Part shown: one piece after another, positions 6,578-14,023 of the stretch
How positions within the stretch are numbered: the first letter of the stretch is position 1
Layout: each line of letters begins with the position of its first letter
Source: an uncultured Bacilli bacterium
GTDB taxonomy: Bacteria; Bacillota_I; Bacilli_A; RF39; UBA660
Length of the DNA stretch: 35,228 bases
Direction: 5' to 3'
NCBI GenBank assembly: GCA_910586865.1
Contig: CAJUIY010000014.1
Location: 1-35,228, forward strand
Program-made: the position numbers and the translations under genes
Notes under the pieces: generated by a model
Databases searched by the model: none
What the model saw: the letters and a program-made list of their open reading frames with translations, nothing else
Told to the model about the DNA's origin: nothing

Positions 6578-7222
6578 ATGGAAAATTTTACGATTTGTTT
6601 TAAAAAAGTAAGAGACTATTTTGATGAGAATTCTTATTATGAATGGGAAGGACTGGAAGAATATCCTCGCGTTTCTTCTTTTTCACAAGAGGAAGAAAAA
6701 ATTTACTTTGCTCAAATAAAAGAAATCAAAAAAGTTATTTTAAGGGATATCAGAAAGATAATGGATTATCGCTTACAAAACCTTAGAAATAATGCCTCTT
6801 TAATGGAAGAACTACAACTTTTATTAGATACTTATGATAATGAGGCAGATGGAATTGATACGACTTTTTTTGTTAGGGATGTCACTAATTTTATGATATT
6901 AACTGATTCTTATTTATGTTTTAATAATATCGAAAATAAGGTAGAGGATGATGATTATTTTAGGGCTTATGGGGATGTAGATGTTTCGGAAAGCATCATA
7001 GTAATCAATCGTAATTTTAAAAATTATTACTTTATTACAATGACTACCAATATTTTAACGAGTAAAACAACTACCACTTTAAAATCTTTTACAATTAAAA
7101 AGGATGAGGTAAGTGCTTATCAAAGCCCTTATAAAGGATATTTTGCTATACACGATTATTCTGAAAAAACACCACAAAAAATTATCAAAAGAATGGCAAA
7201 TAGAATGAATAAAGTATCCTAG
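6578..7222 (+). CDS. Unknown 214-residue protein
   Basis: A good RBS (AAGAGGTAAGAG) precedes the ATG. The protein is soluble, Asp/Glu-rich and aromatic, with a helical first half and a beta-rich second half containing a run of Thr (about residues 166-173). There is no signal peptide or membrane segment and no motif I recognise. It lies between the membrane-anchored unknown and the DUF4186 gene in one direction with short gaps, so it is probably part of that transcript. Confidence 0.75.
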   Translation: MENFTICFKKVRDYFDENSYYEWEGLEEYPRVSSFSQEEEKIYFAQIKEIKKVILRDIRKIMDYRLQNLRNNASLMEELQLLLDTYDNEADGIDTTFFVRDVTNFMILTDSYLCFNNIENKVEDDDYFRAYGDVDVSESIIVINRNFKNYYFITMTTNILTSKTTTTLKSFTIKKDEVSAYQSPYKGYFAIHDYSEKTPQKIIKRMANRMNKVS

Positions 7223-7240
7223 AAAGGGAATGATTCGAAA

Positions 7241-7600
7241 ATGAATAACAAGGAAATTCAAAATAAACTACTATCCTTAAAAAAATCTAAATTTAGAAGT
7301 CGTTTTTATTTAAAAGAGGCGGATAAAGAATATATTGCGAAAAATGGGATAGACAAAATAAAGGGCCATGCTTATGATTTTATCAAGAAACGTTTAGCGC
7401 CAAAAGAGATTCCAAATGACGGCAAACAAACTCCAATGCGAGGACATCCTGTTTTCATTGCTCAGCATGCAACGGCAACTTGTTGTAGAGGATGTCTTTA
7501 TAAATGGCATCATATCAGTCAAAGGAAAGAGTTAACGGAACAAGAAATAGACTATATAATAGAAGTGATTATGGAGTGGATTCGACAAGAAATTGTCTAA
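7241..7600 (+). CDS. DUF4186 family protein
   Basis: This 119-residue protein matches the DUF4186 family, seen in the conserved centre NDGKQTPMRGHPVFIAQHAT, then CCRGCLYKWH and an ELTEQEIDYI...MEWI end. The paired Cys (CCRGC) together with nearby His residues suggests metal binding, but the function of the family is unknown. It starts 18 nt after the preceding gene, with AAAGGGA upstream. The length is normal. Confidence 0.88.
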   Translation: MNNKEIQNKLLSLKKSKFRSRFYLKEADKEYIAKNGIDKIKGHAYDFIKKRLAPKEIPNDGKQTPMRGHPVFIAQHATATCCRGCLYKWHHISQRKELTEQEIDYIIEVIMEWIRQEIV

Positions 7601-7624
7601 TATCTATTTTTTTTGTGAGAAATA

Positions 7625-7653
7625 TTGTTTTACGTATAAATATGTATTATAAT
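7625..7653 (+). promoter_or_regulatory. Promoter for the HD-domain gene
   Basis: TTGTTT and TATAAT are separated by 17 bp, about 30 bp before the start codon. Confidence 0.7.
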
Positions 7654-7682
7654 TTTAGAGGATAGTAGTAAGGATGATGGAA

Positions 7683-8165
7683 ATGACAAAATTAAAACAA
7701 TTGGAAAAAACGGTAATTTATTATGGGGAAGATGTGATTGGTTCTCAAAATATGGAGATTCAAAAAAAAGCCATTCAGCATGGGAATGTTTCCATTTACG
7801 AACACTCTTTAGGAGTTGCTTGTCTAAGTATTTATTTAGCTTCTTGGTTTGGTATCGAAGTCGATAAGAAGTCATTAGTTCGTGGAGCACTTCTACATGA
7901 TTATTTTTTATACGACTGGCACTATCATGATAAAAATCATCGTTTGCATGGATTTCGTCATGCGAGACGTGCACTTCATAATGCATCAAATGAGTTTTTC
8001 TTAAATCCAATTGAACAAGATATTATTGTAAAGCATATGTTTCCTCTAAATATAAAACCACCAAGATATCGAGAAAGTATGATTGTGTGTATCGCTGATA
8101 AAATATGTACCGTGATGGAAGTAGTAGGACATATTAAGCAACTTTTATTGGGGTTATCTTCTTAG
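7683..8165 (+). CDS. HD-domain phosphohydrolase-like protein
   Basis: This protein of about 160 residues carries the HD metal-binding signature: an early His in YEHSLGVA, LLHDYFLYDWH with the HD pair, then HRLHGFRHA and a late ADKIC Asp. Related Firmicutes proteins are annotated as HD phosphohydrolases of unknown substrate, probably nucleotides or phosphorylated metabolites. AAGGA lies 8 nt before ATG 7683. The in-frame ATG 7674, with AGAGGA further up, is an alternative start and would add three residues. It has its own promoter. Confidence 0.85.
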   Translation: MTKLKQLEKTVIYYGEDVIGSQNMEIQKKAIQHGNVSIYEHSLGVACLSIYLASWFGIEVDKKSLVRGALLHDYFLYDWHYHDKNHRLHGFRHARRALHNASNEFFLNPIEQDIIVKHMFPLNIKPPRYRESMIVCIADKICTVMEVVGHIKQLLLGLSS

Positions 8166-8420
8166 GAATGAAAATGATGAAAAATCTTTTTTTTATTTTT
8201 CATTTTAATTTTTTAAAAATAATAATATCGATTGATAAATAAGAGAGAACTGGGAATAAATAAAATAGAAATAAATTTTTTTAAAAGTGTGGTAATTTTT
8301 ACTATGTTAAATGAATTGTTGTTTTTAAAAGAAATCATTTAATTGGTAATTTTTTATTAAATTAAAATAATAAGAAAAGTGGATAATAAAAATGTAGTAA
8401 TTTTTAATGAGGTGATTAAA
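8166..8420. other. AT-rich intergenic stretch with an inverted repeat
   Basis: No gene is visible. A weak AT hairpin lies just after the HD gene (about 8168-8206). TTAAATGA / TCATTTAA (8307-8314 / 8335-8342) is an 8-bp inverted repeat, and GGTAATTTTT occurs twice (8291 and 8345). These may be operator elements of the spoIVB-like gene. Confidence 0.4.
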
Positions 8421-9404
8421 ATGGAATTTAGAAATAAATTACTACGTGTAATATTACTTCTTCTTTTTATTATACCAATAAATGTCTTTGCTTATTCAAA
8501 TTATGTAATACCAGGTGGAGAAACTGTTGGAATAGAAGTAAATTCGAAAGGAGTATTAGTAGTTGGATTTTATAAAGTAGAAGATACCTATATCGGTAAG
8601 AATGCTGGTTTCTTAATTGGAGATAAAATTACAAAATTAAATCATACAGAAATCAATAATATTGATTCCATGCTAGAGATTATTAATAACACGACTTCTA
8701 ATACAGTAGATTTTACTATCGAAAGAAATAAAACCACACAAAATATATCATTAGAACTAAAAAGAGATAAAGATAACATTCTAAAAACCGGTCTTTATGT
8801 GAAAGATTCTATTACTGGTATTGGAACACTTACCTATATTGATCCTGAATCGAAGATATTTGGAGCATTAGGACATGAAATTGATGAAAAAACAACATTA
8901 GAAAAATTTGATATTAGTGGAGGAATCATCTTTGGTGCAGATGTTTTAGGCATTGAAAAATCAGAAAGTGGTCATGCAGGAGAAAAGAATGCAAGATATG
9001 ATAAAACAAAGGTCTTTGGAAAGATTAAAGAAAATGAAATCTCAGGAATATTTGGAACGTATACAAGTGATGTAGAAAACAAAGAAAAATTAGAAATAGC
9101 AAATGAAAGTGAGATAAAAGAGGGAAGTGCAGAAATTAGGACTGTGGTTGAAAATAATAAGGTAGAAACATTTGCAATAAATATTTTACAAATCGATAAA
9201 AATAGTGATACCAAAAACTTATTATTTGAAGTAGTTGATGAAAAACTATTAAATAAATCAGGTGGTATCGTACAAGGAATGAGTGGGTCTCCTATTATCC
9301 AGAATAATAAAATAATAGGTGCTGTTACCCATGTTATTGTTAATGATACTAAGAAAGGATACGGAATTTTTATCACAACGATGTTAAAAGAAGGAGAAAA
9401 TTAA
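8421..9404 (+). CDS. spoIVB: SpoIVB-like serine peptidase (S55)
   Basis: The 327-residue protein has an N-terminal signal anchor (about 9-22), a PDZ-like domain (about 35-112) and the S55 peptidase domain. The domain is marked by GIGTLTYIDPESKIFGALGH (His at 152) and GMSGSP (Ser about 288-290), then IIGAVTHV and NDTKKGYGI. In Bacillus, SpoIVB is secreted into the intermembrane space of the forespore and triggers pro-sigma-K processing. SpoIVB is longer (about 425 aa), so this is a compact version. GAGGTGAT before ATG 8421 decides the start; an upstream in-frame GTG has none. A terminator follows. Confidence 0.88.
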   Translation: MEFRNKLLRVILLLLFIIPINVFAYSNYVIPGGETVGIEVNSKGVLVVGFYKVEDTYIGKNAGFLIGDKITKLNHTEINNIDSMLEIINNTTSNTVDFTIERNKTTQNISLELKRDKDNILKTGLYVKDSITGIGTLTYIDPESKIFGALGHEIDEKTTLEKFDISGGIIFGADVLGIEKSESGHAGEKNARYDKTKVFGKIKENEISGIFGTYTSDVENKEKLEIANESEIKEGSAEIRTVVENNKVETFAINILQIDKNSDTKNLLFEVVDEKLLNKSGGIVQGMSGSPIIQNNKIIGAVTHVIVNDTKKGYGIFITTMLKEGEN

Positions 9405-9426
9405 AAGAACGAAATGTTCTTTTTTT
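9403..9426 (+). terminator. Terminator after the spoIVB-like gene
   Basis: AAAAGAAC / GTTCTTTT with a 5-nt loop is followed by T. It begins at the stop codon. Confidence 0.85.
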
Positions 9427-9469
9427 GAATAAAAGTAAAAAAATTCCAGATACTATAAAGGGTGATAAT

Positions 9470-10180
9470 ATGGATTATGTAGAAGCGTTTCGCATCATTC
9501 CTCGAAGTATTGGTTCTTTAATTTGTTTATTTTTTATTACAAAGTTGATGGGGAAAAAGCAAGTCTCAGAGTTGAGTCTATTTGATTATGTTATTGGTAT
9601 TTCGATTGGTAACTTTACAGCAGAAATGGTCATGAATTTTGACTATCAATATATCAATGGGATTGTTGCTATTGTATCTTTTGGAGTGGTTTCCTATCTA
9701 GTTTCTATTACTACTTTAAAAAGTATTGTGTTAAGAAGATTCCTAATCGGTGTTCCTACCATCTTAATAGAAGATGGGAAAATCAATTTAGATGGTTTAA
9801 GAAAGGCAAAAATGGATGTAAATGATTTGTTAGAAGAGTGTAGAGGAATGAATTATTTTGATATATCAGAAATTAGTTATGCCATATTAGAAGTAAATGG
9901 AAAGCTTAGTGTCTTACCAAAGGCAGATTATAAAAATCCTACGTTGAAAGATTTGAATATTAAATCCGAAAAAACAGAGTTATCTGCTAATGTTATTATT
10001 GATGGAAGTTTAATGGAAGAAAATCTTAAAAACATTAACAAATCCGTAGAATGGTTAGATAAGGAATTAAAAAAATTAGGTCATACTAACTATGATAATG
10101 TTTTACTAGCGACGGTAACCAATAAGAAACTAACGGTTTTTGAAAAAAGGGAATTGGATGGGAAAAAAGTATTAGAATAG
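9470..10180 (+). CDS. YetF/DUF421 family membrane protein
   Basis: The 236-residue protein has three N-terminal membrane segments (about 8-25, 35-50 and 58-80) followed by the conserved cytoplasmic DUF421 domain. Visible motifs are GKKQVSELSLFDYVIGISIGN, then LIEDGKI, and a pair of tandem alpha/beta units. Bacillus YetF-like proteins are important in spore germination or envelope properties and were seen as four-protein paralogue sets. The start at ATG 9470 follows GGGTGAT. The spoIVB-like neighbour fits a sporulation or envelope role. Confidence 0.88.
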   Translation: MDYVEAFRIIPRSIGSLICLFFITKLMGKKQVSELSLFDYVIGISIGNFTAEMVMNFDYQYINGIVAIVSFGVVSYLVSITTLKSIVLRRFLIGVPTILIEDGKINLDGLRKAKMDVNDLLEECRGMNYFDISEISYAILEVNGKLSVLPKADYKNPTLKDLNIKSEKTELSANVIIDGSLMEENLKNINKSVEWLDKELKKLGHTNYDNVLLATVTNKKLTVFEKRELDGKKVLE

Positions 10181-10182
10181 CA

Positions 10183-10211
10183 TTGAATAAATAAGAAATA
10201 TCGTTTATAAT
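10183..10211 (+). promoter_or_regulatory. Promoter for the 98-residue unknown gene
   Basis: TTGAAT and TATAAT are separated by 17 bp, immediately after the YetF-like gene. Confidence 0.7.
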
Positions 10212-10238
10212 AATAACTCGTATTAGGAAGTGATAGCG

Positions 10239-10535
10239 TTGAAAAAATGGACAAAATTAAGATTAAAAGATCAAAATAGAGTGATTAATCAGACAGCAAA
10301 GGCATTAACGAATTATTTGTATAGTGTTGGACCTATCCCTGAATATATGATGAGAAATCAAGTAAGCAATAAAGAAAAACAAGAGTTTAAAAAATTTACG
10401 GCAGATCGCGTTGCAGGACTTTTATATTTGTATTTTTCAAAAGATAGTAAAAGGATTAATGATATTGTGAATCGATATTCTCAAAATGAAGAATATGAAA
10501 TTTTTCCAGAATTAGAAGGATATATTGAAAGATAA
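10239..10535 (+). CDS. Small unknown protein with TTG start
   Basis: The product is about 98 residues, basic and helical. It starts MKKWTKLRLKDQNRVINQ and has a helix rich in Lys/Glu around NKEKQEFKKF. It has no membrane segment. AGGAAG lies 8 nt before TTG 10239, so TTG is the preferred start; the in-frame GTG at 10230 overlaps that RBS. A terminator follows and it has its own promoter, so it is monocistronic. I recognise no family. Confidence 0.7.
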   Translation: MKKWTKLRLKDQNRVINQTAKALTNYLYSVGPIPEYMMRNQVSNKEKQEFKKFTADRVAGLLYLYFSKDSKRINDIVNRYSQNEEYEIFPELEGYIER

Positions 10536-10567
10536 AAAAATAGAGGAATGCTCTATTTTTTTGTTTT
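10536..10567 (+). terminator. Terminator after the small unknown gene
   Basis: AAAAATAGAG / CTCTATTTTT with loop GAATG is followed by more T. Confidence 0.9.
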
Positions 10568-10585
10568 TTATTTTAGAAAATACAA

Positions 10586-10614
10586 TTGAAAAAGAAATAA
10601 TTTATTGTTATTAT
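10586..10614 (+). promoter_or_regulatory. Promoter for the DUF523 gene
   Basis: TTGAAA and TATTAT are separated by 17 bp. The -10 box overlaps the in-frame ATG at 10613, so that ATG cannot be the start on this transcript. Confidence 0.65.
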
Positions 10615-10642
10615 GGAATTAGGAAAGAGAAGTGTTAGGAAA

Positions 10643-11071
10643 ATGATTTTAGTTAGTGCTTGTTTAGCGGGAATAAATTGTAAATATGATGGTGGGAATA
10701 ATTATCAGAAAAAAATCTTTGAAATGGTAAAAAACGGAGAAGCGATTCCTGTTTGTGCTGAACAATTGGGTGGTTTAACGACACCTAGAAGTCCCGTTAG
10801 GGTTACTAATGTAAATAGGAAGAGGAAAGTTTTCGATGAACAAGGGGATGATAAAACCAAAGAATTTGAAAAAGGTGCTCAAGAAATATTAGATTTTGCG
10901 AAAAAATTAGGAATTAAAAAAGCAATTTTAAAGTCGAAGAGTCCTTCTTGTGGATGTGGCAAAATATATTGTAGTGATTTTTCAAAAAAAGAATTGGTAG
11001 AAGGAAATGGTGTTTTAGCAGAATTATTAATCGAAAACGGTATAGAAGTCATCAGCAGCGATGAGATATAG
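10643..11071 (+). CDS. DUF523 family protein
   Basis: The 142-residue protein matches DUF523 along its length: MILVSACLAGINCKYDGG at the start, then VPVCAEQLGGL-like and TPRSP motifs, and KSKSPSCGCG in the C-terminal half. The conserved Cys residues (in SACLAGINC, VCAEQ and PSCGCG) suggest metal or Fe-S binding; the function is unknown. ATG 10643 fits the family N-terminus and lies downstream of the promoter, although the AGGA in front of it is unusually close (2 nt). Confidence 0.88.
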   Translation: MILVSACLAGINCKYDGGNNYQKKIFEMVKNGEAIPVCAEQLGGLTTPRSPVRVTNVNRKRKVFDEQGDDKTKEFEKGAQEILDFAKKLGIKKAILKSKSPSCGCGKIYCSDFSKKELVEGNGVLAELLIENGIEVISSDEI

Positions 11072-11092
11072 AAACTTATGATTTCAACATAT

Positions 11093-11140
11093 AAAAAAGA
11101 AGCCTAGGGAAAAATATTTTTTCCTTTTGACTTCTTTTTT
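11093..11140. terminator. Bidirectional terminator between DUF523 and a minus-strand peptide gene
   Basis: AAAAAAGAAG / CTTCTTTTTT forms the outer stem, with an inner AGGGAAAAA / TTTTTCCTT stem. A-tracts and T-tracts on both sides allow it to work for the two convergent genes. Confidence 0.85.
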
Positions 11141-11226
11141 TAAATATAGATTAATACACTTAAAAATCCAATAATCATTATAATAGCTAGAAATAATGAT
11201 ACGTATTTTACTATTTTAGGATTCAT
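11140..11226 (-). CDS. 28-residue single-pass membrane peptide
   Basis: GAGGTGG lies 6-7 nt before the ATG. The product starts MNPKIVKYVS and is then one hydrophobic segment to the C-terminus (about residues 9-28). It ends exactly at a bidirectional terminator and stands between DUF523 and spoIIM. The strong RBS, the clean terminator and the Lys-then-hydrophobic layout support a real small membrane protein. The stressosome-associated peptide Prli42 and DUF4044 peptides have similar architecture, but I cannot assign it to either. Confidence 0.65.
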   Translation of the reverse strand: MNPKIVKYVSLFLAIIMIIGFLSVLIYI

Positions 11227-11329
11227 CTTTTCCACCTCATTTCTATTATAAAATAATTGTTGGAAAAAGTAAATTCATTTTCGTAATGAAAAGAAAAGGA
11301 TGGTAATAGAATTTACTAGGTGATATTCC

Positions 11330-11920
11330 ATGAAAAAAGTACATATTGCAAAAAATAAACTATTAGTAAAACTATTCTTTATCTCTGTCTTTTCCGTTCT
11401 TTTTGGTATCTTTTATATGGCTATTATCTCAAAACAAAACAAAGAAGCAGTAGAAGAGTCTTTAAAACTATTTTTTGAAAGTATCAATAAATTAAATTAT
11501 CAAAAAGCGATTACGAATTGTCTTTGTTCGAATATCTTTTATCTAGTAGCTGTTTGGTTGCTAGGAATCTCTATTATTGGTATTCCTTTTATTGTTCTTA
11601 TTTTAATATTAAAAAGCTTCATTTTAGGTTTTAGTATTAGTAGTATTTTGTACTTTTATAAATTAAAAGGAATTCTAATTGCTTTTATCTATATGATTCC
11701 ATTAGTACTAAATTTACTAATTATTTTGTTTTTAGGATATTATGGAATTCTATTTTCTAAAAATCTAATTCGATTATTATTTTTCAAAAAAGAAGTACGT
11801 TTTAAAAATATTATGAGAAGATATAGTAAGATTTTCCTATTTTGTCTAGGGATGATTGTGATAAGTGGTATCTTAGAGATATATGTGGTACCTAGTTTAC
11901 TAAAACTTTTACAAATATAA
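11330..11920 (+). CDS. spoIIM: SpoIIM family membrane protein
   Basis: The 196-residue protein has about five membrane segments (about 13-32, 66-100, 108-125, 128-145 and 168-190). The family centre NIFYLVAVWLLGISIIGIPF is followed by a KSFILGFS segment. In Bacillus, SpoIIM joins SpoIID and SpoIIP in the engulfment machinery that remodels septal peptidoglycan; broader DUF95/SpoIIM homologues occur in non-sporulators. AGGTGAT precedes the ATG. In Bacillus spoIIM lies close to xerD and deoB; here those genes are about 6-7 kb away. Confidence 0.85.
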   Translation: MKKVHIAKNKLLVKLFFISVFSVLFGIFYMAIISKQNKEAVEESLKLFFESINKLNYQKAITNCLCSNIFYLVAVWLLGISIIGIPFIVLILILKSFILGFSISSILYFYKLKGILIAFIYMIPLVLNLLIILFLGYYGILFSKNLIRLLFFKKEVRFKNIMRRYSKIFLFCLGMIVISGILEIYVVPSLLKLLQI

Positions 11921-11936
11921 TATTTTAGTGTATAAT
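11909..11936 (+). promoter_or_regulatory. mnmA promoter
   Basis: TTACAA and TATAAT are separated by 16 bp, overlapping the 3' end of spoIIM. Confidence 0.65.
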
Positions 11937-11954
11937 TAGCTCTAGGTGAAGTAT

Positions 11955-13061
11955 ATGAAAAAAGTAATCGTTGGGATGAGTGGAGGCGTTGATTCTTCTG
12001 TTTGTGCTTATCTTCTAAAGAAAGAAGGATATGAAGTAGAAGGGTTATTTATGAGAAACTGGGATTCTTCTTTAAATAATGATTTTTTAGGAAATCCTAC
12101 GATTGGAAAAACAAACATTTGTCCTCAAGAAGAGGATTATAACGATGCTTTAAAAGTATGTGAGAAATTAGAAATTAAACTCCATAGAATTGATTTTATT
12201 AAAGAATACTGGGATTATGTCTTTACTTATTTTTTAGATGAATTAAAAAAGGGTAGAACACCAAATCCTGATATTATGTGTAATAAATATATTAAGTTTG
12301 ACTATTTTTTAAAAGAAGCCAAAAGATTAGGTGCTGATTTTATTGCAACCGGTCATTATGCCAAAATAGAAGATGGCTATTTGAAGAAATCTTATGATAG
12401 CAACAAAGATCAAACGTACTTTTTATCACAACTAAGTAAGGAACAGTTAGAAAATGTATTATTTCCTCTAGGAGATATCAAAAAAGAAGAAGTGCGAAAG
12501 ATTGCTAGCGAGTTAGGCCTTGTAACTGCAGAAAAAAAAGATTCGACTGGTATTTGTTTTATAGGAGAGCGAAATTTTAAAGAATTCTTAAAAAATTATT
12601 TACCAGCTTCTCCCGGAAAAGTCGTTGATATTGAAACAAAAAAGGTAGTAGGGGAGCATATTGGACTGATGTATTATACCATAGGCCAAAGAAAAGGATT
12701 GAATATTGGTGGTATGCAAGATAAGATGTTCGTTGTCGGAAAAAATATGGAAAATAACATTTTATATGTATCTTTTGGAGACAATGAATATTTATATTCC
12801 GATAGTTGTATCATCAGTGATGTCAACTTTAATTGTGAGCTAAGACCTACAAAGTGTTTTGCAAAATTCCGGTATCGTCAAGAAGATATTCCCGTAGAGA
12901 TTGAATATCTAGATAATGCAGAATTACTAGTGAAATATCAGAAAGTGAAGTCGGTAACTCCTGGACAAGCTTGTGTACTGTATGACGAAGATATTTGTAT
13001 AGGTGGGGGAATCATCAAGACGGTTCAGAAAAAGAATGAAAAATTATGGTATTTATTATAA
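11955..13061 (+). CDS. mnmA: tRNA-specific 2-thiouridylase MnmA
   Basis: MnmA thiolates U34 of tRNA-Lys, -Glu and -Gln using persulfide sulfur and ATP. The 368-residue product has the PP-loop GMSGGVDSS (7-15) and catalytic Cys109 in PDIMCNKYIKFD. It also has ATGHYA, KDQTYFLS and the second catalytic Cys201 in STGICFIGERNF, followed by the C-terminal tRNA-binding beta domains. Length is typical. ATG 11955 follows TAGGTGA; an in-frame GTG at 11946 lies within that RBS. It has its own promoter and a terminator, so it is likely expressed alone. Confidence 0.97.
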   Translation: MKKVIVGMSGGVDSSVCAYLLKKEGYEVEGLFMRNWDSSLNNDFLGNPTIGKTNICPQEEDYNDALKVCEKLEIKLHRIDFIKEYWDYVFTYFLDELKKGRTPNPDIMCNKYIKFDYFLKEAKRLGADFIATGHYAKIEDGYLKKSYDSNKDQTYFLSQLSKEQLENVLFPLGDIKKEEVRKIASELGLVTAEKKDSTGICFIGERNFKEFLKNYLPASPGKVVDIETKKVVGEHIGLMYYTIGQRKGLNIGGMQDKMFVVGKNMENNILYVSFGDNEYLYSDSCIISDVNFNCELRPTKCFAKFRYRQEDIPVEIEYLDNAELLVKYQKVKSVTPGQACVLYDEDICIGGGIIKTVQKKNEKLWYLL

Positions 13062-13097
13062 CTAAGCATTATAAGGGAAAAGTTAGATTTTAGCAAG

Positions 13098-13125
13098 GTA
13101 TGTAAAGCAATTTACATACTTTTTT
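13098..13125 (+). terminator. mnmA terminator
   Basis: A perfect 9-bp stem GTATGTAAA / TTTACATAC with loop GCAA is followed by six T. Confidence 0.92.
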
Positions 13126-13126
13126 C

Positions 13127-13154
13127 TTGACTATTTACGTAAAGATGATAAAAT
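13127..13154 (+). promoter_or_regulatory. Promoter and palindromic operator candidate of the HTH gene
   Basis: TTGACT and TAAAAT are separated by 16 bp. A perfect palindrome TTTACGTAAA (13135-13144) sits in the spacer. The same half-site (TTTAC / GTAAA) occurs in the terminator stem just upstream. Position and symmetry suggest autoregulation by the HTH protein. Confidence 0.65.
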
Positions 13155-13176
13155 GATAATAGGAGGGTAAAACAAG

Positions 13177-13947
13177 ATGGAAAATTTAAGTAACAAATTA
13201 ACTGAATTAGGAATCAGTAAAGTTCGATTAGCAAAGTATTTAGGAGTTTCTAGACAAATGCTTTATAACTATTTGGCATTTGACTCCTTAGAACAATGGC
13301 CAAAAGAAAAGGCTGTAAGATTACTAAGCTTATTAAATATTTCTAGTGAAAGTGATATTGATGGTTTAGAAATTACAGGAGAATATATTATTGATGTAGA
13401 AAATAGATTAAATGAGGGGGTGAAGTTATCTTCTAACACTAGAGAAGTATTAGCGGATTTAAAGGGATTTAACCGAAAAGAACAGGAAATCCTATCCGAT
13501 ATTATTAATCTATTAAAAGAGAAGTTAGCCGATGATAAAAGTAAGACAACTTATCAAACTTATTGTTATTTATATCAATTTTTACAATCAATGGATACCA
13601 ATCAAGAGTTATTATATATCTTAGCTTATATGTCGAAATCATTAGGCTTTACGAACCCTATGGAGTTTATTTATAATAAAGAACATCAATATATTTTCGA
13701 AAGTATTATCTTTAGTGCCATGACACTTTATAACAATGGGGGAGCTTCTAAATCTAAGATTACCGAAACCCATAATCGTTTTGTCCAAGATATTGAGCAA
13801 AAAAATGAAGAAAAATTAAGTAGAACGCAAGAATTAAATGCTGCGAAGGTACAAGCTTTAAAAGAACTAGGATATACGGAAATTAATGAAAGTAATGCCA
13901 AAGAAGTATTAGAAAAGATTGCAGAAATCCAATCAAGAAAAGTATAG
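13177..13947 (+). CDS. HTH (XRE-like) transcriptional regulator
   Basis: The 256-residue protein begins with a helix-turn-helix (about residues 5-45: KVRLAKYLGVSRQMLYNYL is the core). About 190 mostly helical residues follow, with no enzyme motif, and a Lys/Glu-rich C-terminal coiled stretch. GGAGGG lies upstream of the ATG. A palindrome between its -35 and -10 boxes suggests self-repression. It directly precedes the transglutaminase-like/lipoprotein cassette in the same direction, separated by a terminator and a new promoter, so it could regulate that cassette. Confidence 0.8.
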   Translation: MENLSNKLTELGISKVRLAKYLGVSRQMLYNYLAFDSLEQWPKEKAVRLLSLLNISSESDIDGLEITGEYIIDVENRLNEGVKLSSNTREVLADLKGFNRKEQEILSDIINLLKEKLADDKSKTTYQTYCYLYQFLQSMDTNQELLYILAYMSKSLGFTNPMEFIYNKEHQYIFESIIFSAMTLYNNGGASKSKITETHNRFVQDIEQKNEEKLSRTQELNAAKVQALKELGYTEINESNAKEVLEKIAEIQSRKV

Positions 13948-13950
13948 AGA

Positions 13951-13973
13951 CAAGGAGAAATCCTTGTTTTTTT
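13951..13973 (+). terminator. Terminator after the HTH gene
   Basis: The stem CAAGGA / TCCTTG with loop GAAA is followed by seven T. Confidence 0.9.
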
Positions 13974-13992
13974 GATGGATTGATGCTATAAT
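13964..13992 (+). promoter_or_regulatory. Promoter overlapping the terminator, for the first paralogue
   Basis: TTGTTT and TATAAT are separated by 17 bp. The -35 is formed by the right arm and T-tract of the preceding terminator. Confidence 0.6.
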
Positions 13993-14023
13993 AGGAACCT
14001 ATATAAAAGGGGGATTGGGAAAA

